From assembly GCA_024404115.1 (NCBI GenBank), contig JAKSQM010000001.1, positions 248,001 through 312,000 on the forward strand: a stretch of DNA of 64,000 nt, given 5' to 3'. Source of the DNA: Clostridia bacterium (GTDB lineage Bacteria > Bacillota > Clostridia > Oscillospirales > Acutalibacteraceae). The first letter of the stretch is position 1, and each line of letters begins with the position of its first letter. Below, piece after piece: positions 1-13,533 of the stretch. The translations under genes were made by a program, and so were the position numbers. The notes beneath the pieces are model-generated. The model worked only from the letters and a program-made list of their open reading frames with translations. It was not told where the DNA came from and searched no databases.

Positions 1-117
1 TTCCCACTTTGAAACTGCCTTGTCTGTTATGTTGAGCTTTTCTGCCAAATCCTTTTGCGTAAGCCCTTTTTCTTTTCTCATTTCTGCAATAAATTTTCCT
101 GTATCTCTGTTGTTCAC
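1..117 (-). CDS. XRE-family HTH transcriptional regulator, N-terminal part only
   Basis: The minus strand reads a GTG start at 117 preceded by AGGAGG (about 124-129) and runs off the left edge after 39 codons. The peptide contains a Cro/C1-type helix-turn-helix (GLTQKDLAEKLNITDKAVSKWE), with the xxLAEKLxxxxxxVSKWE pattern of XRE regulators. Only the DNA-binding N-terminus is visible, so target and effector domain are unknown. Confidence 0.8.
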   Translation of the reverse strand, partial: MNNRDTGKFIAEMRKEKGLTQKDLAEKLNITDKAVSKWE

Positions 118-237
118 TTTATCGCCTCCTCTTTGCAATAGTATTATACAACAAATCTTTTATAAATTCACCCTACCATTGGTTGAATATAAAAAATATT
201 GTAAAAATTTTCTTTTAACTGTCAAAAATGTTTTTTG

Positions 238-266
238 TTGACTATAAATATAACTTGTGATAAAAT
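238..266 (+). promoter_or_regulatory. Sigma-A type promoter of ktrBA
   Basis: TTGACT at 238-243 and TAAAAT at 261-266 are separated by 17 bp. The predicted leader to the ktrB start is only about 25-30 nt, too short for a c-di-AMP riboswitch of the kind that controls some Firmicute ktr genes. Confidence 0.7.
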
Positions 267-299
267 GAGGCAAGCTTTTATGTTTATGGAAGTGATTAT

Positions 300-1664
300 T
301 TGAAATCAATCAAGAAAAATAAAGACAGACGGAATACTTCCAACATTGGTCAGACCATTGCTGTTGTATTCTTTCTTATAATTTTTGTTGGCACAGTGCT
401 TCTGATGCTCCCTGTTTCATCAAAAAGCGGAGTGTCCTGCGGTGCCACAAAGGCTCTTTTCACCGCCACATCTGCCACCTGCGTTACAGGTCTTGTGCTT
501 GCAGATACATGGGTGCAGTGGAGCGGCTTCGGTCAGGTGGTTATCCTTTGCCTGATTGAAACAGGCGGACTTGGCTTCATGTCAGTTGCATCATCGGTTA
601 TTTTTCTTTTTAAAAGAAAGGTCAGCATCAGTGAGCGTATGGCTATTGCATATAATGTGGGGTCAGACAGTATGAGCGGTGTTGTCCGTGTGCAGAAAAA
701 AATGCTGTTTTTCTCTATCGGCGCAGAGCTTCTCGGTGCAATTATTCTGGCTCTGCGTTTCTCAAGGGATTTTGGCTGGTGGCAATCTGTGAAATTGGGT
801 GTTTTCCATTCTGTTTCCGCTTTTTGCAATGCGGGGTTTGATATTTTCGGCTTCAAGCAGGAGGGCAGCAGTATGATGCTTTACGGCACAGACACTGTTG
901 TTGTGGCAACCCTTTCATTCCTTATTATTTTTGGCGGTCTCGGCTTCCTTGTATGGGATGAAATGTTCCGTTGGCGTTCACCAAGAAAATGGAGCGTTTA
1001 CACAAAGCTTGTTGTTATCACAACTGCAATTCTTCTTGTAACAGGCATGGCTTTAATCTGCATTGTTGAGTGGAATAATCCACTTACCCTTGGCGCAATG
1101 GGTGTTGCCGATAAGCTGAAAGCAGGATTTTTCCAATCCACCACAGCAAGAACAGCTGGCTTCGCAGGCATTGATCAGGGTGGACTTACAGACGCAGGCA
1201 AGGCAATCACAATGTTTTATATGCTAATCGGCGGCAGTTCAGGCTCAACGGCAGGCGGTCTTAAAACAGTTACATTTATTGTGCTTGTGCTGTTTTTATG
1301 GTCAACACTTCGGGGCAAAAAGAATATTCACATTTTTTACAGAACAATTCCAAATGAAAAGGTTCTCAACGCCCTTACAATTTTTGGTATTATGATTTTC
1401 CTTGCAGTTTTTGGCGGAATCTTCATCAGCGCAACATCACCAATAAGCTTCACAGACGGACTTTATGAATCAATTTCAGCTATTGCAACAGTAGGACTTA
1501 CCACAGGCGTAACAACCGCTTTAAGTTTCCCTGCAAAGCTTATGATAATAGTTTATATGTATTTCGGCAGAGTGGGCATTCTCACATTAAGCCTTGGATT
1601 TTTACAGGATAAGGAATCGAGTGTTAAATTCAAATATGCAAACACACGACTTCTTATAGGATAG
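300..1664 (+). CDS. ktrB: Potassium uptake protein, TrkH/KtrB family (membrane channel subunit)
   Basis: A 454-aa integral membrane protein with repeated M1-P-M2-like units and glycine-rich pore segments such as ATCVTGL, SAFCNAGF, TTARTAGF and IATVGLTTG, as in the Trk/Ktr/HKT superfamily. It would form the K+-conducting (Na+-coupled in characterised members) subunit in the cytoplasmic membrane. The start is TTG, supported by GGAAGTGA a few bases upstream. ktrA follows 10 bp downstream, giving a two-gene operon. The pairing with a soluble RCK subunit of about 217 aa favours KtrB over Trk naming. Confidence 0.93.
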   Translation: MKSIKKNKDRRNTSNIGQTIAVVFFLIIFVGTVLLMLPVSSKSGVSCGATKALFTATSATCVTGLVLADTWVQWSGFGQVVILCLIETGGLGFMSVASSVIFLFKRKVSISERMAIAYNVGSDSMSGVVRVQKKMLFFSIGAELLGAIILALRFSRDFGWWQSVKLGVFHSVSAFCNAGFDIFGFKQEGSSMMLYGTDTVVVATLSFLIIFGGLGFLVWDEMFRWRSPRKWSVYTKLVVITTAILLVTGMALICIVEWNNPLTLGAMGVADKLKAGFFQSTTARTAGFAGIDQGGLTDAGKAITMFYMLIGGSSGSTAGGLKTVTFIVLVLFLWSTLRGKKNIHIFYRTIPNEKVLNALTIFGIMIFLAVFGGIFISATSPISFTDGLYESISAIATVGLTTGVTTALSFPAKLMIIVYMYFGRVGILTLSLGFLQDKESSVKFKYANTRLLIG

Positions 1665-1674
1665 GAGAATTTTT

Positions 1675-2328
1675 ATGAAATCTTATGCAGTTATCGGACT
1701 TGGCCGTTTCGGTTCAAGTATTGCAAGAAGCCTTTATGAATACGGCGAAGAGGTTATTGCCGTTGATATTCATGAAGAGCTTGTAAATGCTATTTCAGAC
1801 CATGTTACCCGTGCAGTAACAGCGGATTGCACAAATAAAGATGAGCTTCGTTTTTTAGGTATTCAGGATTGCGATTGTGTTATTATCGCCCTCGGCACAA
1901 ATTTTTCTTCATCAATTCTTGTAACAATGAATGTTATATCTCTCAACGCAAAGTATGTTATCTGCAAGGCGCATGACAACACTCACCGTGAAATTTTAAC
2001 AAAGCTTGGTGCAGATAAGGTTATTATCCCCGAAAGGGAAGCGGCAGAAAAAACCGCCCGTATGCTCACTTCACCCGATTTTCTTGAATATCTCGACCTT
2101 TCAGATGAATACGGCATAATTGAAATTGACCCGCCGAAAACATGGATTGGCAAGGAGATTATTGACCTTGGCATCCGCAGAAAATACAATGTAAATGTTA
2201 TCGCAATAAAGGTTGATAAAAAAACGATTATTTCAATTCCACCAAGGTATGTTATTCCGAAAGAGTGCAAGTTAGTGCTTCTTGGTGATTATGATGACCT
2301 TAACGATGTTAAAAAATTAAAAAGATAA
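1675..2328 (+). CDS. ktrA: KtrA/TrkA-type RCK regulatory subunit of potassium transporter
   Basis: A 217-aa cytosolic protein with an N-terminal Rossmann RCK_N domain (GLGRFGSSIARSL near the start, the dinucleotide-binding glycine loop, followed by VIAVD) and a C-terminal RCK_C domain (about residues 140-217). Rings of such subunits gate KtrB in response to ATP/ADP and, in Firmicutes, c-di-AMP. It has a good ribosome site (GGAG) just after the ktrB stop and ends at a bidirectional terminator shared with pyrG. Confidence 0.93.
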   Translation: MKSYAVIGLGRFGSSIARSLYEYGEEVIAVDIHEELVNAISDHVTRAVTADCTNKDELRFLGIQDCDCVIIALGTNFSSSILVTMNVISLNAKYVICKAHDNTHREILTKLGADKVIIPEREAAEKTARMLTSPDFLEYLDLSDEYGIIEIDPPKTWIGKEIIDLGIRRKYNVNVIAIKVDKKTIISIPPRYVIPKECKLVLLGDYDDLNDVKKLKR

Positions 2329-2338
2329 ATAATAAAGC

Positions 2339-2382
2339 AAAGATGGTTATGAGAGCATAAACTTTCATAACCATCTTTTTGG
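2339..2382. terminator. Bidirectional intrinsic terminator between ktrA and pyrG
   Basis: Arms AAAGATGGTTATGA and TCATAACCATCTTTTT form a long hairpin with A/T tracts on both sides, so it can stop the converging ktrBA and gdhA-pyrG transcripts. Confidence 0.85.
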
Positions 2383-2409
2383 ATAGAAGGATTCCTAAAT
2401 ATATATATG

Positions 2410-4017
<1,608 letters not shown>

Positions 4018-4029
4018 TTAAAAATTACC

Positions 4030-5574
4030 TCATTCCCATTCAACGGTTGCCGGTGGCTTACTGGTAATATCATAAACTACTCGGCTTACTCCGTGAACTT
4101 CGTTGGTAATTCTGTTAGATGCTGTGGCAAGTACCTCAAATGGTATTCTTGTCCAGTCAGCTGTCATAAAGTCATCTGTTGTAACAGAGCGAAGTGCAAC
4201 TGTGTAGCCGTATGTTCTGGCATCACCCATAACACCGACAGTTCTTGTGTCTGTAATAACCGCAAAATACTGGTTAGCTATTGCAGAAAGACCGCTTTTT
4301 TCAACTTCCTCTGTAAAAATAGCATCAGCATCACGGAGTATTTCAAGTTTTTCTTCTGTAATTTCACCAATTGTTCTTATAGCAAGGCCGGGACCCGGGA
4401 AAGGCTGTCTGAAAACAAGCTTTTCGGGTATGCCAAGCTCAAGACCAACTTTTCTAACTTCATCTTTAAATAAGTTGCGCAGGGGCTCAACAAGCTCCTC
4501 AAAATCAACAACATCAGGAAGGCCGCCAACATTGTGGTGGCTCTTGATTGTATCTGCATCGCCAGCGCCGCTTTCAATAACGTCGGGGTAAATTGTGCCC
4601 TGAACAAGTGCATAAACGCTGCCGATTTTCTTTGCTTCTTTTTCAAATACTCGGATGAATTTCTCACCGATAATCTGTCTTTTCTTTTCAGGCTCAGTAA
4701 CGCCTGCAAGTGCACCTAAAAATTCCTGTCTTGCGTCAACGCAGATAAGATTCATCTGGAATGTGTTGCCAAAAACATGTGCAACTGTTTCTGCTTCATT
4801 TTTTCTAAGAAGTCCGTGGTCAACGAATACACATGTAAGGTTGTCGCCAATTGCCTTGTGAAGAAGAACCGCTGCAACAGTTGAATCAACACCGCCAGAA
4901 AGAGCGCAGAGAACCTTTTTGCCGTCAAGCTTCTCTTTAAGTGATGCAACAGTTTCTTTTGTGAAGCCAGCCATTGTCCAGTTGCCAACACATCCGCATA
5001 CGTTGAAAAGGAAGTTATGTATAATCTCTTTGCCAAATTCAGTGTGAGTAACCTCTGGGTGGAACTGAACGGCATAAATTTTTCTTGAATAATCAGCAAA
5101 TGCTGCGCAGGGGCAGTGAGCTGTTTTTGCAACTATCTCACATCCGTCGGGAACTCTTTTTACAAAGTCAGTGTGGCTCATCCAGCAAATGCTGTTATCG
5201 GGAATGTTCTCAAAAAGAGCGTTGTCCTTAATGATGTTAAGTGCAGTTTTGCCGTATTCACTGATTTCGCCTGCGGGGCAGATTTCGCCCTCACCCATAT
5301 AAGCAATCAGCTGACAGCCGTAGCAGATACCAAGAATCGGGATACCTGCATCAAGAATATCAGGTGAAAAATGCGGTGATGCAGGGTCAAACACGCTGTT
5401 TGGACCGCCTGTGAAGATAATGCCCGCATAGCCTCTGTTTTTAATTTCTTCTGTTGTAATCTTATTGTAAGGTACGATTTCGGCATAAACATGCTGATCT
5501 CGAACTCTTCTTGCAATCAGCTGATTATACTGACCGCCGAAGTCAAGAACAAGTATTTTTTCGATGTTAGTCAT
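4030..5574 (-). CDS. guaA: GMP synthase (glutamine-hydrolysing)
   Basis: 514 aa. The class I GATase domain comes first ([11 protein letters not shown] with the nucleophile Cys; QFHPEV with catalytic His/Glu), then the PP-loop ATP pyrophosphatase domain ([15 protein letters not shown]) and the C-terminal dimerisation domain ending KPPATVEWE as in canonical GuaA. It aminates XMP to GMP using glutamine. It lies 10 bp downstream of asnB and 12 bp upstream of pyrG, indicating co-transcription. Confidence 0.97.
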   Translation of the reverse strand: MTNIEKILVLDFGGQYNQLIARRVRDQHVYAEIVPYNKITTEEIKNRGYAGIIFTGGPNSVFDPASPHFSPDILDAGIPILGICYGCQLIAYMGEGEICPAGEISEYGKTALNIIKDNALFENIPDNSICWMSHTDFVKRVPDGCEIVAKTAHCPCAAFADYSRKIYAVQFHPEVTHTEFGKEIIHNFLFNVCGCVGNWTMAGFTKETVASLKEKLDGKKVLCALSGGVDSTVAAVLLHKAIGDNLTCVFVDHGLLRKNEAETVAHVFGNTFQMNLICVDARQEFLGALAGVTEPEKKRQIIGEKFIRVFEKEAKKIGSVYALVQGTIYPDVIESGAGDADTIKSHHNVGGLPDVVDFEELVEPLRNLFKDEVRKVGLELGIPEKLVFRQPFPGPGLAIRTIGEITEEKLEILRDADAIFTEEVEKSGLSAIANQYFAVITDTRTVGVMGDARTYGYTVALRSVTTDDFMTADWTRIPFEVLATASNRITNEVHGVSRVVYDITSKPPATVEWE

Positions 5575-5584
5575 TAGAATCTCC

Positions 5585-7168
5585 TTATTTTCCGCTTTCG
5601 CCGTAGTTTGAAAGAACGCGTGCTGAGGGATCGTTCACATTACAGCCTTCCCATTCTTTGTTGGGCATCCAGAAATCAGCAATCATCTTTGACTGACCGT
5701 TGTAATACTTTTCAAATATTTCTCTGTAAAGCAGAGATTCTGCGGTAAATGGTTTGGCGTGAGTATATTTCTCTGCCTTTTCTTTTACCTCTTCATCTGT
5801 ATAGAAGCCGTTTGCATACTCTTTAAGGTAATCGACCATGGAATGACCAACAGCATCAGAAAACGCTGCTTTTTCACGCCAGAGTATCTCATCGGGGAGA
5901 ATGTTGTCTTTCTCAAATGCTTTTCTTAAAAGATACTTGCCTTTGCCGTATTTATTCAGCTTCATTTCTGGGTCAATGGACATTACATATTCGGCAAAGT
6001 CAAGGTCGCCAAACGGTACTCGTGCTTCAAGTGAGTTTACAGAAATACATCTGTCAGCACGGAGAACGTCATACATATGAAGCTCTCGAATACGCTTTTC
6101 AGCTTCTTTCTGGAAAGCCTCTGCTGACGGAGCAAAATCGGTGTATTTATAACCGAAAAGCTCATCAGAAATCTCACCTGTGAGAAGAACACGAATATCT
6201 GTGTTCTCGTGAATGTATTTGCAAACAAGATACATTCCCATAGATGCACGGATTGTTGTAATGTCAAATGTGCCGAGAAGCTTAATAACTTCGTCAAGGC
6301 TTGAAAGTACATCCTCTTTTGTTATGATAACCTCTGTGTGGTCGCTGCCGATAAAATCCGCAACCTGCTTTGCGTATTTCAGGTCGATAGCGTCCCCACT
6401 CATACCGATAGCGAAAGTCTTAATAGGCTTGTCGCTTCTTTTTGCGCCGATAGCGCATACAAGTGAAGAATCAAGTCCGCCTGAAAGGAGGAAGCCAACC
6501 TTTGCGTCAGAAACAAGTCTTTTCTCAACGCCCAGTGTGAGCTTGTCGTGAATTTTTTTGCATACTGTTTCAATATCATCATGGCAGATTTCAACTGCCT
6601 TTGATATGTTGCGGTAGCAGATAAACTCACCGTCTTTGTAATAATGCCCTGGTGGGAACGGCATTATCTCTTTTACAAGACCCACAAGGTTTTTTGCTTC
6701 GCTGGCAAATACGATTGTTTTATTATCGTCATAGCCATAATAAAGGGGGCGAATACCGATAGGATCACGGGCGGCGATATATTTCTTTGCCTTTGCGTCA
6801 TAAATAATCATTGCAAATTCCGCATCAAGCATCTTAAACATATCTGTGCCGTATTCAGCGTATAAGGGGAGAATAATCTCACAGTCGCTGTCGCTTACAA
6901 ATGAATAGCCTTTTTCTATAAGCTCATTTTTCAGCTTTTCAAATCCATAAATTTCGCCATTGCAGATAACATAGCTTCCGTCTGCTTCAAAGGGTTGCAT
7001 ACCTGAATCGGTCAGACCCATAATTGAAAGACGGTGAAAGCCGAAAACGCCGTCTCCGACTTCCACAATTTTGCTTTTGTCAGGTCCTCTTGACACTGTT
7101 TTGTTAAAACAGCTTTCAAAAAGTTCAAGGGGAGGTTTAGGACCGCAATATCCCATTATTGAGCACAT
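5585..7168 (-). CDS. asnB: Asparagine synthetase B (glutamine-hydrolysing)
   Basis: 527 aa. It starts MCSIMGY, so the processed N-terminal Cys2 would be the Ntn-type glutaminase nucleophile. The synthetase domain has the PP-loop [15 protein letters not shown], followed by [12 protein letters not shown]. It transfers amide nitrogen from glutamine to aspartate with ATP. Spacing is 13 bp from glnN and 10 bp to guaA, and an AGGTG-type ribosome site lies just before the start. Confidence 0.96.
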   Translation of the reverse strand: MCSIMGYCGPKPPLELFESCFNKTVSRGPDKSKIVEVGDGVFGFHRLSIMGLTDSGMQPFEADGSYVICNGEIYGFEKLKNELIEKGYSFVSDSDCEIILPLYAEYGTDMFKMLDAEFAMIIYDAKAKKYIAARDPIGIRPLYYGYDDNKTIVFASEAKNLVGLVKEIMPFPPGHYYKDGEFICYRNISKAVEICHDDIETVCKKIHDKLTLGVEKRLVSDAKVGFLLSGGLDSSLVCAIGAKRSDKPIKTFAIGMSGDAIDLKYAKQVADFIGSDHTEVIITKEDVLSSLDEVIKLLGTFDITTIRASMGMYLVCKYIHENTDIRVLLTGEISDELFGYKYTDFAPSAEAFQKEAEKRIRELHMYDVLRADRCISVNSLEARVPFGDLDFAEYVMSIDPEMKLNKYGKGKYLLRKAFEKDNILPDEILWREKAAFSDAVGHSMVDYLKEYANGFYTDEEVKEKAEKYTHAKPFTAESLLYREIFEKYYNGQSKMIADFWMPNKEWEGCNVNDPSARVLSNYGESGK

Positions 7169-7181
7169 AAAAACACCTCCG

Positions 7182-9278
7182 TCATTTTACGCTGAAAACG
7201 ATGTCTGCATATGAGGGGTAGGGCCAGTATTTCTTAGCAGTTATGCTTTCAGCCTGGTCGCATGAAACCCTCAGCTCATTCATCTTGGTGATAAGCTCAT
7301 CACGAATGAGGTATGCTTCCTCTTCGATGTTTTCTGTGCCTTTAACTGTGATAAGGATGTTCTCCAGCTCTTCCGCTGTTTCAGAAATGCTGTCTGCAAG
7401 CATAGAGAGCTTTTTAAGTGTTTTGCACTCATAAGCGCATGTAATGTCTTCACATACAGCCTTTTTGGTTTTAGCGGTTTTTGCAAGCTCAGAGATGAAT
7501 CCCTCGATGGCAGGAAGAATTTCTGTCTTTGCCATGCCTGTCATAGTGTTCGCTTCTATTATAACAGTTTTACAGTAGTTTTCAAGTTGAATTTCACATC
7601 TCGAATAAAGCTCTTTTTCTGTGAATACACCAAGGGAGGTGAGCATATCTTTATTTTTCTTATCTGTAAGGTGTGGAATACAATCGGGAGTGGTGCGATA
7701 GTTAAGAAGTCCTCTCTTTTCGGTGGCTTCTTTAATCCATTCGCTGTCATATCCGTTGCCGTTGAAAATGATTCTCTTATGCTTTTTAATTGTATCAACG
7801 ATAACCTTGTGAAGACCGTCCTCAAAATCTTCAGCCTTTTCAAGCTCATCAGCATAAATTTTAAGTGTTTCGGCAACCGCACTGTTAAGCATAATGTTTG
7901 CGCATGCAATGCTGTCTGAAGAGCCAAGCATACGGAACTCAAATTTGTTGCCTGTGAATGCAAAGGGTGATGTTCTGTTTCTGTCTGTTGTATCACGGTT
8001 GAATTTGGGAAGAACATCAACGCCCAATTTCATCTGTGTCTTTTTAGTTCCCTCATAGGGTGTGTCTGTTTCAATTGCATCAAGAACTGCTGTAAGCTCA
8101 TCACCTAAGAAAATTGAAATAACAGCAGGTGGAGCTTCGTCAGCACCAAGTCTGTGGTCGTTGCCTGCGCTTGCAACAGAAATTCTTAAAAGATCCTGAT
8201 AATCGTCAACAGCTTTAATAACAGCGCAAAGGAAAAGCAGGAACTGTGCGTTCTCATAAGGTGTTTCACCGGGGGAGAGGAGGTTTACACCTGCGTCTGT
8301 AGCCATTGACCAGTTGTTGTGCTTACCGCTGCCGTTTACGCCTGCAAAGGGCTTTTCATGAAGCAGGCAAACAAGTCCGTGCTTTGCGGCAACCTTCTGC
8401 ATAATTTCCATTGTCAGCTGGTTGTGGTCTGTTGCAATGTTTGTGGTGGTGTAGATTGGTGCAAGCTCATGCTGTGCAGGGGCAACCTCGTTGTGCTGAG
8501 TTTTTGCAAGAATACCAAGCTTCCACAATTCATCGTTAAGCTCTTCCATAAACTCTGCAACCTTTGGCTTGATTACACCAAAATAATGGTCGTCCATTTC
8601 CTGACCCTTTGGAGGTTTAGCACCAAAAAGAGTTCTGCCAGATGAACGGAGGTCGGGACGCTTATCATACATCTCTTTTGTAATAAGGAAATATTCCTGC
8701 TCAGGGCCAACGCTTGTGCGTACGCATTTTACGCTTGTATCACCAAAGAGCTTGAGAATACGCAGTGCCTGCTTGTTAAGTGCTTCCATTGAGCGGAGCA
8801 GGGGAGTCTTTTTATCAAGTGCTTCGCCGCCGTATGCACAGAATGCAGTGGGAATACAAAGTGTTTTGCCTTTAATGAATGCGTATGATGTGGGGTCCCA
8901 TGCTGTGTAGCCTCTCGCCTCGAATGTTGCACGAAGTCCGCCAGAGGGGAAGGAGGAAGCATCAGGTTCGCCTTTTATAAGCTCTTTGCCCGAAAATTCC
9001 ATAATAACTCCACCGTCTGGTGATGGAGCAATAAAGCTGTCATGCTTCTCTGCGGTTATGCCTGTGAGAGGCTGAAACCAATGTGTGAAATGTGTTGCGC
9101 CTTTTTCAATTGCCCAGTCTTTCATTGCGGCGGCAACTGCGTTTGCAACGCCTATATTAAGGGCTGCGCCCTCTTCAATGGTCTTTTTCAGCGATTTATA
9201 AACATCTGCTGAAAGCTTTGCCTTAATTACTCTGTCGTCAAATACCATGCTTCCGAAATATTCGGGTACTGTTTTCAT
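7182..9278 (-). CDS. glnN: Glutamine synthetase type III
   Basis: 698 aa, the length typical of the GSIII family (about 700), against about 440 for GSI. It has [10 protein letters not shown] and KHDSF near residues 80-100, the glutamate/ATP-site segment [21 protein letters not shown] and [10 protein letters not shown], all GSIII signatures. It makes glutamine from glutamate, ammonium and ATP. AGGAGG precedes the ATG, 49 bp after gdhA, so ammonium fixed by GdhA would pass straight to GSIII. A second GSIII is encoded at 48137-50227. Confidence 0.96.
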   Translation of the reverse strand: MKTVPEYFGSMVFDDRVIKAKLSADVYKSLKKTIEEGAALNIGVANAVAAAMKDWAIEKGATHFTHWFQPLTGITAEKHDSFIAPSPDGGVIMEFSGKELIKGEPDASSFPSGGLRATFEARGYTAWDPTSYAFIKGKTLCIPTAFCAYGGEALDKKTPLLRSMEALNKQALRILKLFGDTSVKCVRTSVGPEQEYFLITKEMYDKRPDLRSSGRTLFGAKPPKGQEMDDHYFGVIKPKVAEFMEELNDELWKLGILAKTQHNEVAPAQHELAPIYTTTNIATDHNQLTMEIMQKVAAKHGLVCLLHEKPFAGVNGSGKHNNWSMATDAGVNLLSPGETPYENAQFLLFLCAVIKAVDDYQDLLRISVASAGNDHRLGADEAPPAVISIFLGDELTAVLDAIETDTPYEGTKKTQMKLGVDVLPKFNRDTTDRNRTSPFAFTGNKFEFRMLGSSDSIACANIMLNSAVAETLKIYADELEKAEDFEDGLHKVIVDTIKKHKRIIFNGNGYDSEWIKEATEKRGLLNYRTTPDCIPHLTDKKNKDMLTSLGVFTEKELYSRCEIQLENYCKTVIIEANTMTGMAKTEILPAIEGFISELAKTAKTKKAVCEDITCAYECKTLKKLSMLADSISETAEELENILITVKGTENIEEEAYLIRDELITKMNELRVSCDQAESITAKKYWPYPSYADIVFSVK

Positions 9279-9327
9279 AATTGTTTCCTCCTTAATTTAT
9301 TTTAATTTTAGTTTTAGTTTTTATTTA

Positions 9328-10735
<1,408 letters not shown>

Positions 10736-10754
10736 CCATAAATAAAATTGTAAC

Positions 10755-10806
10755 AAAAAAGAAGAGAGTCTTTGAACCTATACAGTTCAAAGACTCCGTT
10801 GCCTTT
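10755..10806 (-). promoter_or_regulatory. First leader hairpin/terminator at the 5' end of the gdhA transcript
   Basis: In the RNA sense AAAGGCAACG (10806 to 10797) is followed by a perfect 12-bp hairpin (10785-10796 with 10766-10777, 7-nt loop) and then TCTTCTTTTTT, an intrinsic-terminator layout starting only a few nt after the predicted start site. The decamer and the GTCTTT stem core recur in the livK leader. Confidence 0.75.
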
Positions 10807-10816
10807 CATGTGTGTG

Positions 10817-10845
10817 ATTCTACACCATAAAGGTTATTTTGTCAA
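10817..10845 (-). promoter_or_regulatory. Sigma-A type promoter of gdhA operon
   Basis: Minus-strand TTGACA (10845-10840) and TAGAAT (10822-10817) are spaced 17 bp. The segment GGTGTAGAAT around the -10 is identical in the livK promoter. Confidence 0.8.
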
Positions 10846-10890
10846 CACTTTTTTTAAAATTACTTAAAAACTCTTGATTTGCACAAAAAT

Positions 10891-11601
10891 TTATGCACCA
10901 AGATAAGCCTTTTTAACATTCTCGTCATTAAGCAGGTCGCTTGCAGAGCCGCTCATTGAGATAGAGCCTGTTTCAAGAACATAAGCTCTGTCTGCAATTG
11001 AAAGTGCCTTTTTAGCGTTCTGCTCAACAAGAAGAATTGTTGTGCCGCTCTTGTGATAATCCTTGATAATATCAAAAACTTTATCAACAAAAAGAGGTGA
11101 AAGACCCATTGAAGGCTCGTCAAGCATAAGAAGCTTGGGGTGGCTCATCATAGCTCTGCCCATTGCAAGCATCTGCTGCTCACCGCCAGAAAGTGTACCA
11201 GCAATCTGATTCTTTCTCTGACCGAGAATTTCAAATCTTGTGCAGATTTCATCAATATCCTGCTGGATTTTCTTTTTATCCTTAACTGTGTATGCGCCCA
11301 TAAGCAGGTTGTCATAAACAGTAAGCTCCTGAAAAATTCGTCTTCCCTCGGGAACCTGTGTCATACCAAGGCGAACAATTTTGTTGCCGGGAACCTTTGT
11401 GATGTCCTGTCCGTCATATGTTACAGTGCCTTTTTTGATGGGGATAAGCCCCATAATGCTCTGCATTGTTGTGGTTTTGCCTGCACCGTTTGCGCCGATA
11501 AGAGTAACAATTTCACCCTCGTTAACCTCAAAGCTGATGCCTTTGATAGCCTGTATCATACCATAGAAGACTTCTAAATCTTTAACTTCAAGCAATGCCA
11601 T
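10891..11601 (-). CDS. livF: Branched-chain amino-acid-type ABC transporter ATP-binding protein LivF
   Basis: 236 aa ABC ATPase: Walker A GANGAGKTT, signature LSGGEQQMLAMGRAM, Walker B LLMLDEPSMGLSP, H-loop region ending LLVEQNA. LivF-type length and the C-terminus agree. It energises uptake together with LivG through LivHM. It is the last gene of the liv operon, 4 bp after livG. No clear terminator lies between livF and the gdhA promoter about 50 bp downstream, so read-through into the gdhA leader is possible. Confidence 0.95.
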   Translation of the reverse strand: MALLEVKDLEVFYGMIQAIKGISFEVNEGEIVTLIGANGAGKTTTMQSIMGLIPIKKGTVTYDGQDITKVPGNKIVRLGMTQVPEGRRIFQELTVYDNLLMGAYTVKDKKKIQQDIDEICTRFEILGQRKNQIAGTLSGGEQQMLAMGRAMMSHPKLLMLDEPSMGLSPLFVDKVFDIIKDYHKSGTTILLVEQNAKKALSIADRAYVLETGSISMSGSASDLLNDENVKKAYLGA

Positions 11602-11605
11602 AAAT

Positions 11606-12376
11606 TTAACCTCCTATATATGCCTTGATAACTTCGGGGTTGTTGAGAGCCTCTTTAGTTTCGCCCTGAGCAAGTGTTGTGCCGAAGTTAAGAACTGTAA
11701 CCTCGTCGCAAAGACCTGAAACGAATTTCATATCATGCTCAATAAGAAGAACTGTAAGGTCAAAATCATCTCTGATTTTCTTGATGATTTCCATAAGCTC
11801 TGCTGTTTCGTTGGGGTTCATACCAGCGGCAGGCTCGTCAAGAAGCAGAAGCTTCGGGTTTGTTGCAAGAGCTCTGGCAATTTCAAGCTTTCTCTGCGTA
11901 CCGTAAGAAAGGTTGCATGCAAGGTTGTTTCTTTCGTCAAGAAGACCGAAAACATCAAGAAGCTCCTTTGCCTTATCACGCATACGGATTTCAACATCAA
12001 AATATTTTGGTGTGTGAAGCATGCCGTCAAAGGGGCTGTATTTAAATTCGGGCTGGTTGTGAAGAGCAACCAGAACATTTCTGATAACAGACATATTGTT
12101 GAAAAGTCTGATGTTCTGGAAAGTTCTTGCAATACCCTTGTGGTTAATTTTTTCCTGGCTCATGCCTTTAAGTTCCTGACCGTCAAGGAAGAATGTGCCT
12201 GTGGTGGGCTGATAAACACCTGTGAGCATATTGAAAAGGGTTGTTTTACCTGCGCCGTTAGGGCCAACAAGACCGTAAAGCTCATTCTTTTTGATTTTAA
12301 GGTTAACATCCTGAACAGCTTTAAGACCGCCGAAGGAGATGCCGAGGTTTTTAGTTTCAAGCATAAATTCAGACAT
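11606..12376 (-). CDS. livG: Branched-chain amino-acid-type ABC transporter ATP-binding protein LivG
   Basis: 256 aa ABC ATPase with Walker A GPNGAGKTT, signature LSYGTQRKLEIARAL, Walker B LLLLDEPAAGMNP and the LivG-specific long insertion (GIARTFQNIRLF to the NLAC segment). It directly abuts livM (12377). Confidence 0.95.
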   Translation of the reverse strand: MSEFMLETKNLGISFGGLKAVQDVNLKIKKNELYGLVGPNGAGKTTLFNMLTGVYQPTTGTFFLDGQELKGMSQEKINHKGIARTFQNIRLFNNMSVIRNVLVALHNQPEFKYSPFDGMLHTPKYFDVEIRMRDKAKELLDVFGLLDERNNLACNLSYGTQRKLEIARALATNPKLLLLDEPAAGMNPNETAELMEIIKKIRDDFDLTVLLIEHDMKFVSGLCDEVTVLNFGTTLAQGETKEALNNPEVIKAYIGG

Positions 12377-13531
12377 TTATTTTACCTCCTTTGGGGATTT
12401 ATCTTCCTTGTCAGGTGTTACATTTTCGTTGTGAGGAAGGTCGGGTGTAAGAATAGAGTCCATCTTAACCTTTGTTTCAATTCTGTTCCATTCAGCTGCA
12501 TCATCAACGATTGTGCCTTTTTTCTTTGCAATGCGCTTCTCTTTAAGGTTGTGAATGCTGAATCTCTCTTTAATGGGTTTAAGTGCGGGAGCGTTGTTGA
12601 AGATAACAACAAAGATGAGGATAAGAGCATAAACAAGAAGTCTGATAGCTGCAAGACCGCCTGAAAGCTTTGACTGAAGAACGAAGTTGATAACTGTAAT
12701 AAGTGTTGCGGCAATGATTGAGCCGTTGATGCTGCCCATACCGCCGAGAACAACCATAACAAGAATTTCGATTGAATAGTTGTATGAGAATGTGGTGTAA
12801 AGAACGGGAGTTGTGAAATGACCGTAAATAACACCAGCGATACCTGCAAAGAATGCGGCAACAACGAAAACGAACAATTTGTAGAATGTTACGTTGATAC
12901 CCATTGCCTTTGCGGCGATTTCGTTATCACGGATAGCTGTGATTGCACGGCCGTGCTTACTTCTGATAAGATTCTGTGTAAGAATAAGAACGATAATAAC
13001 AACAACAAATGCAATAACAAAAAGGTCTTTCTGATTGTAAGTCTTTGAGTTGTAACCCATTGCGCCGCCGAAAATCTCAAGGTTTTTGAAGATGTTTCTA
13101 ACGATTTCACCAAATGCAAGGGTAACGATTGCAAGGTAGTCGCCTTTAAGACGAAGAGCGGGAAGACCGATAATGAAGCCGAAGAATGCAGCAACAAGAC
13201 CGCCCACAAGCATTGCAAGAATAAGCACAAGAAGCTTATTGTCAATGGATTCTCTTAAAAGGCTTGCAACGAATGTTCCTATATATGCGCCAAGGCACAT
13301 GAAGCCTGCATGACCAAGGCTCAATTCGCCGAGGAAACCAACAACGAGGTTAAGTGAAACTGCAAGAATGATGCTGTATGCGATACGGGAAAGAAGACCG
13401 ATTGTTGAACGGTTGAGAAGTCCTGATTCGCTCATGATAACAAGCACAACGGCAACAGCCGCAACAATTACCCAAGTAGCAATGTGCTTGAATTTAAACT
13501 GCTTTTTAACGTTTGAAATAAAATTGCTCAT
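12377..13531 (-). CDS. livM: Branched-chain amino-acid-type ABC transporter permease LivM
   Basis: 384 aa, multi-spanning, with the LivM permease motifs GELSLGHAGFMCLGAY and LRLKGDYLAIVTLAFGEIVR (the coupling segment that contacts the ATPases). It has a hydrophilic C-terminal tail of about 60 residues rich in charged residues, longer than usual, of unknown use. It is co-transcribed with livH (2 bp apart) and livG. Confidence 0.95.
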   Translation of the reverse strand: MSNFISNVKKQFKFKHIATWVIVAAVAVVLVIMSESGLLNRSTIGLLSRIAYSIILAVSLNLVVGFLGELSLGHAGFMCLGAYIGTFVASLLRESIDNKLLVLILAMLVGGLVAAFFGFIIGLPALRLKGDYLAIVTLAFGEIVRNIFKNLEIFGGAMGYNSKTYNQKDLFVIAFVVVIIVLILTQNLIRSKHGRAITAIRDNEIAAKAMGINVTFYKLFVFVVAAFFAGIAGVIYGHFTTPVLYTTFSYNYSIEILVMVVLGGMGSINGSIIAATLITVINFVLQSKLSGGLAAIRLLVYALILIFVVIFNNAPALKPIKERFSIHNLKEKRIAKKKGTIVDDAAEWNRIETKVKMDSILTPDLPHNENVTPDKEDKSPKEVK

Positions 13532-13533
13532 TC

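Noticed and set aside
238-299. c-di-AMP (ydaO) riboswitch before ktrB
   Set aside because: The leader is only about 30 nt, far too short.
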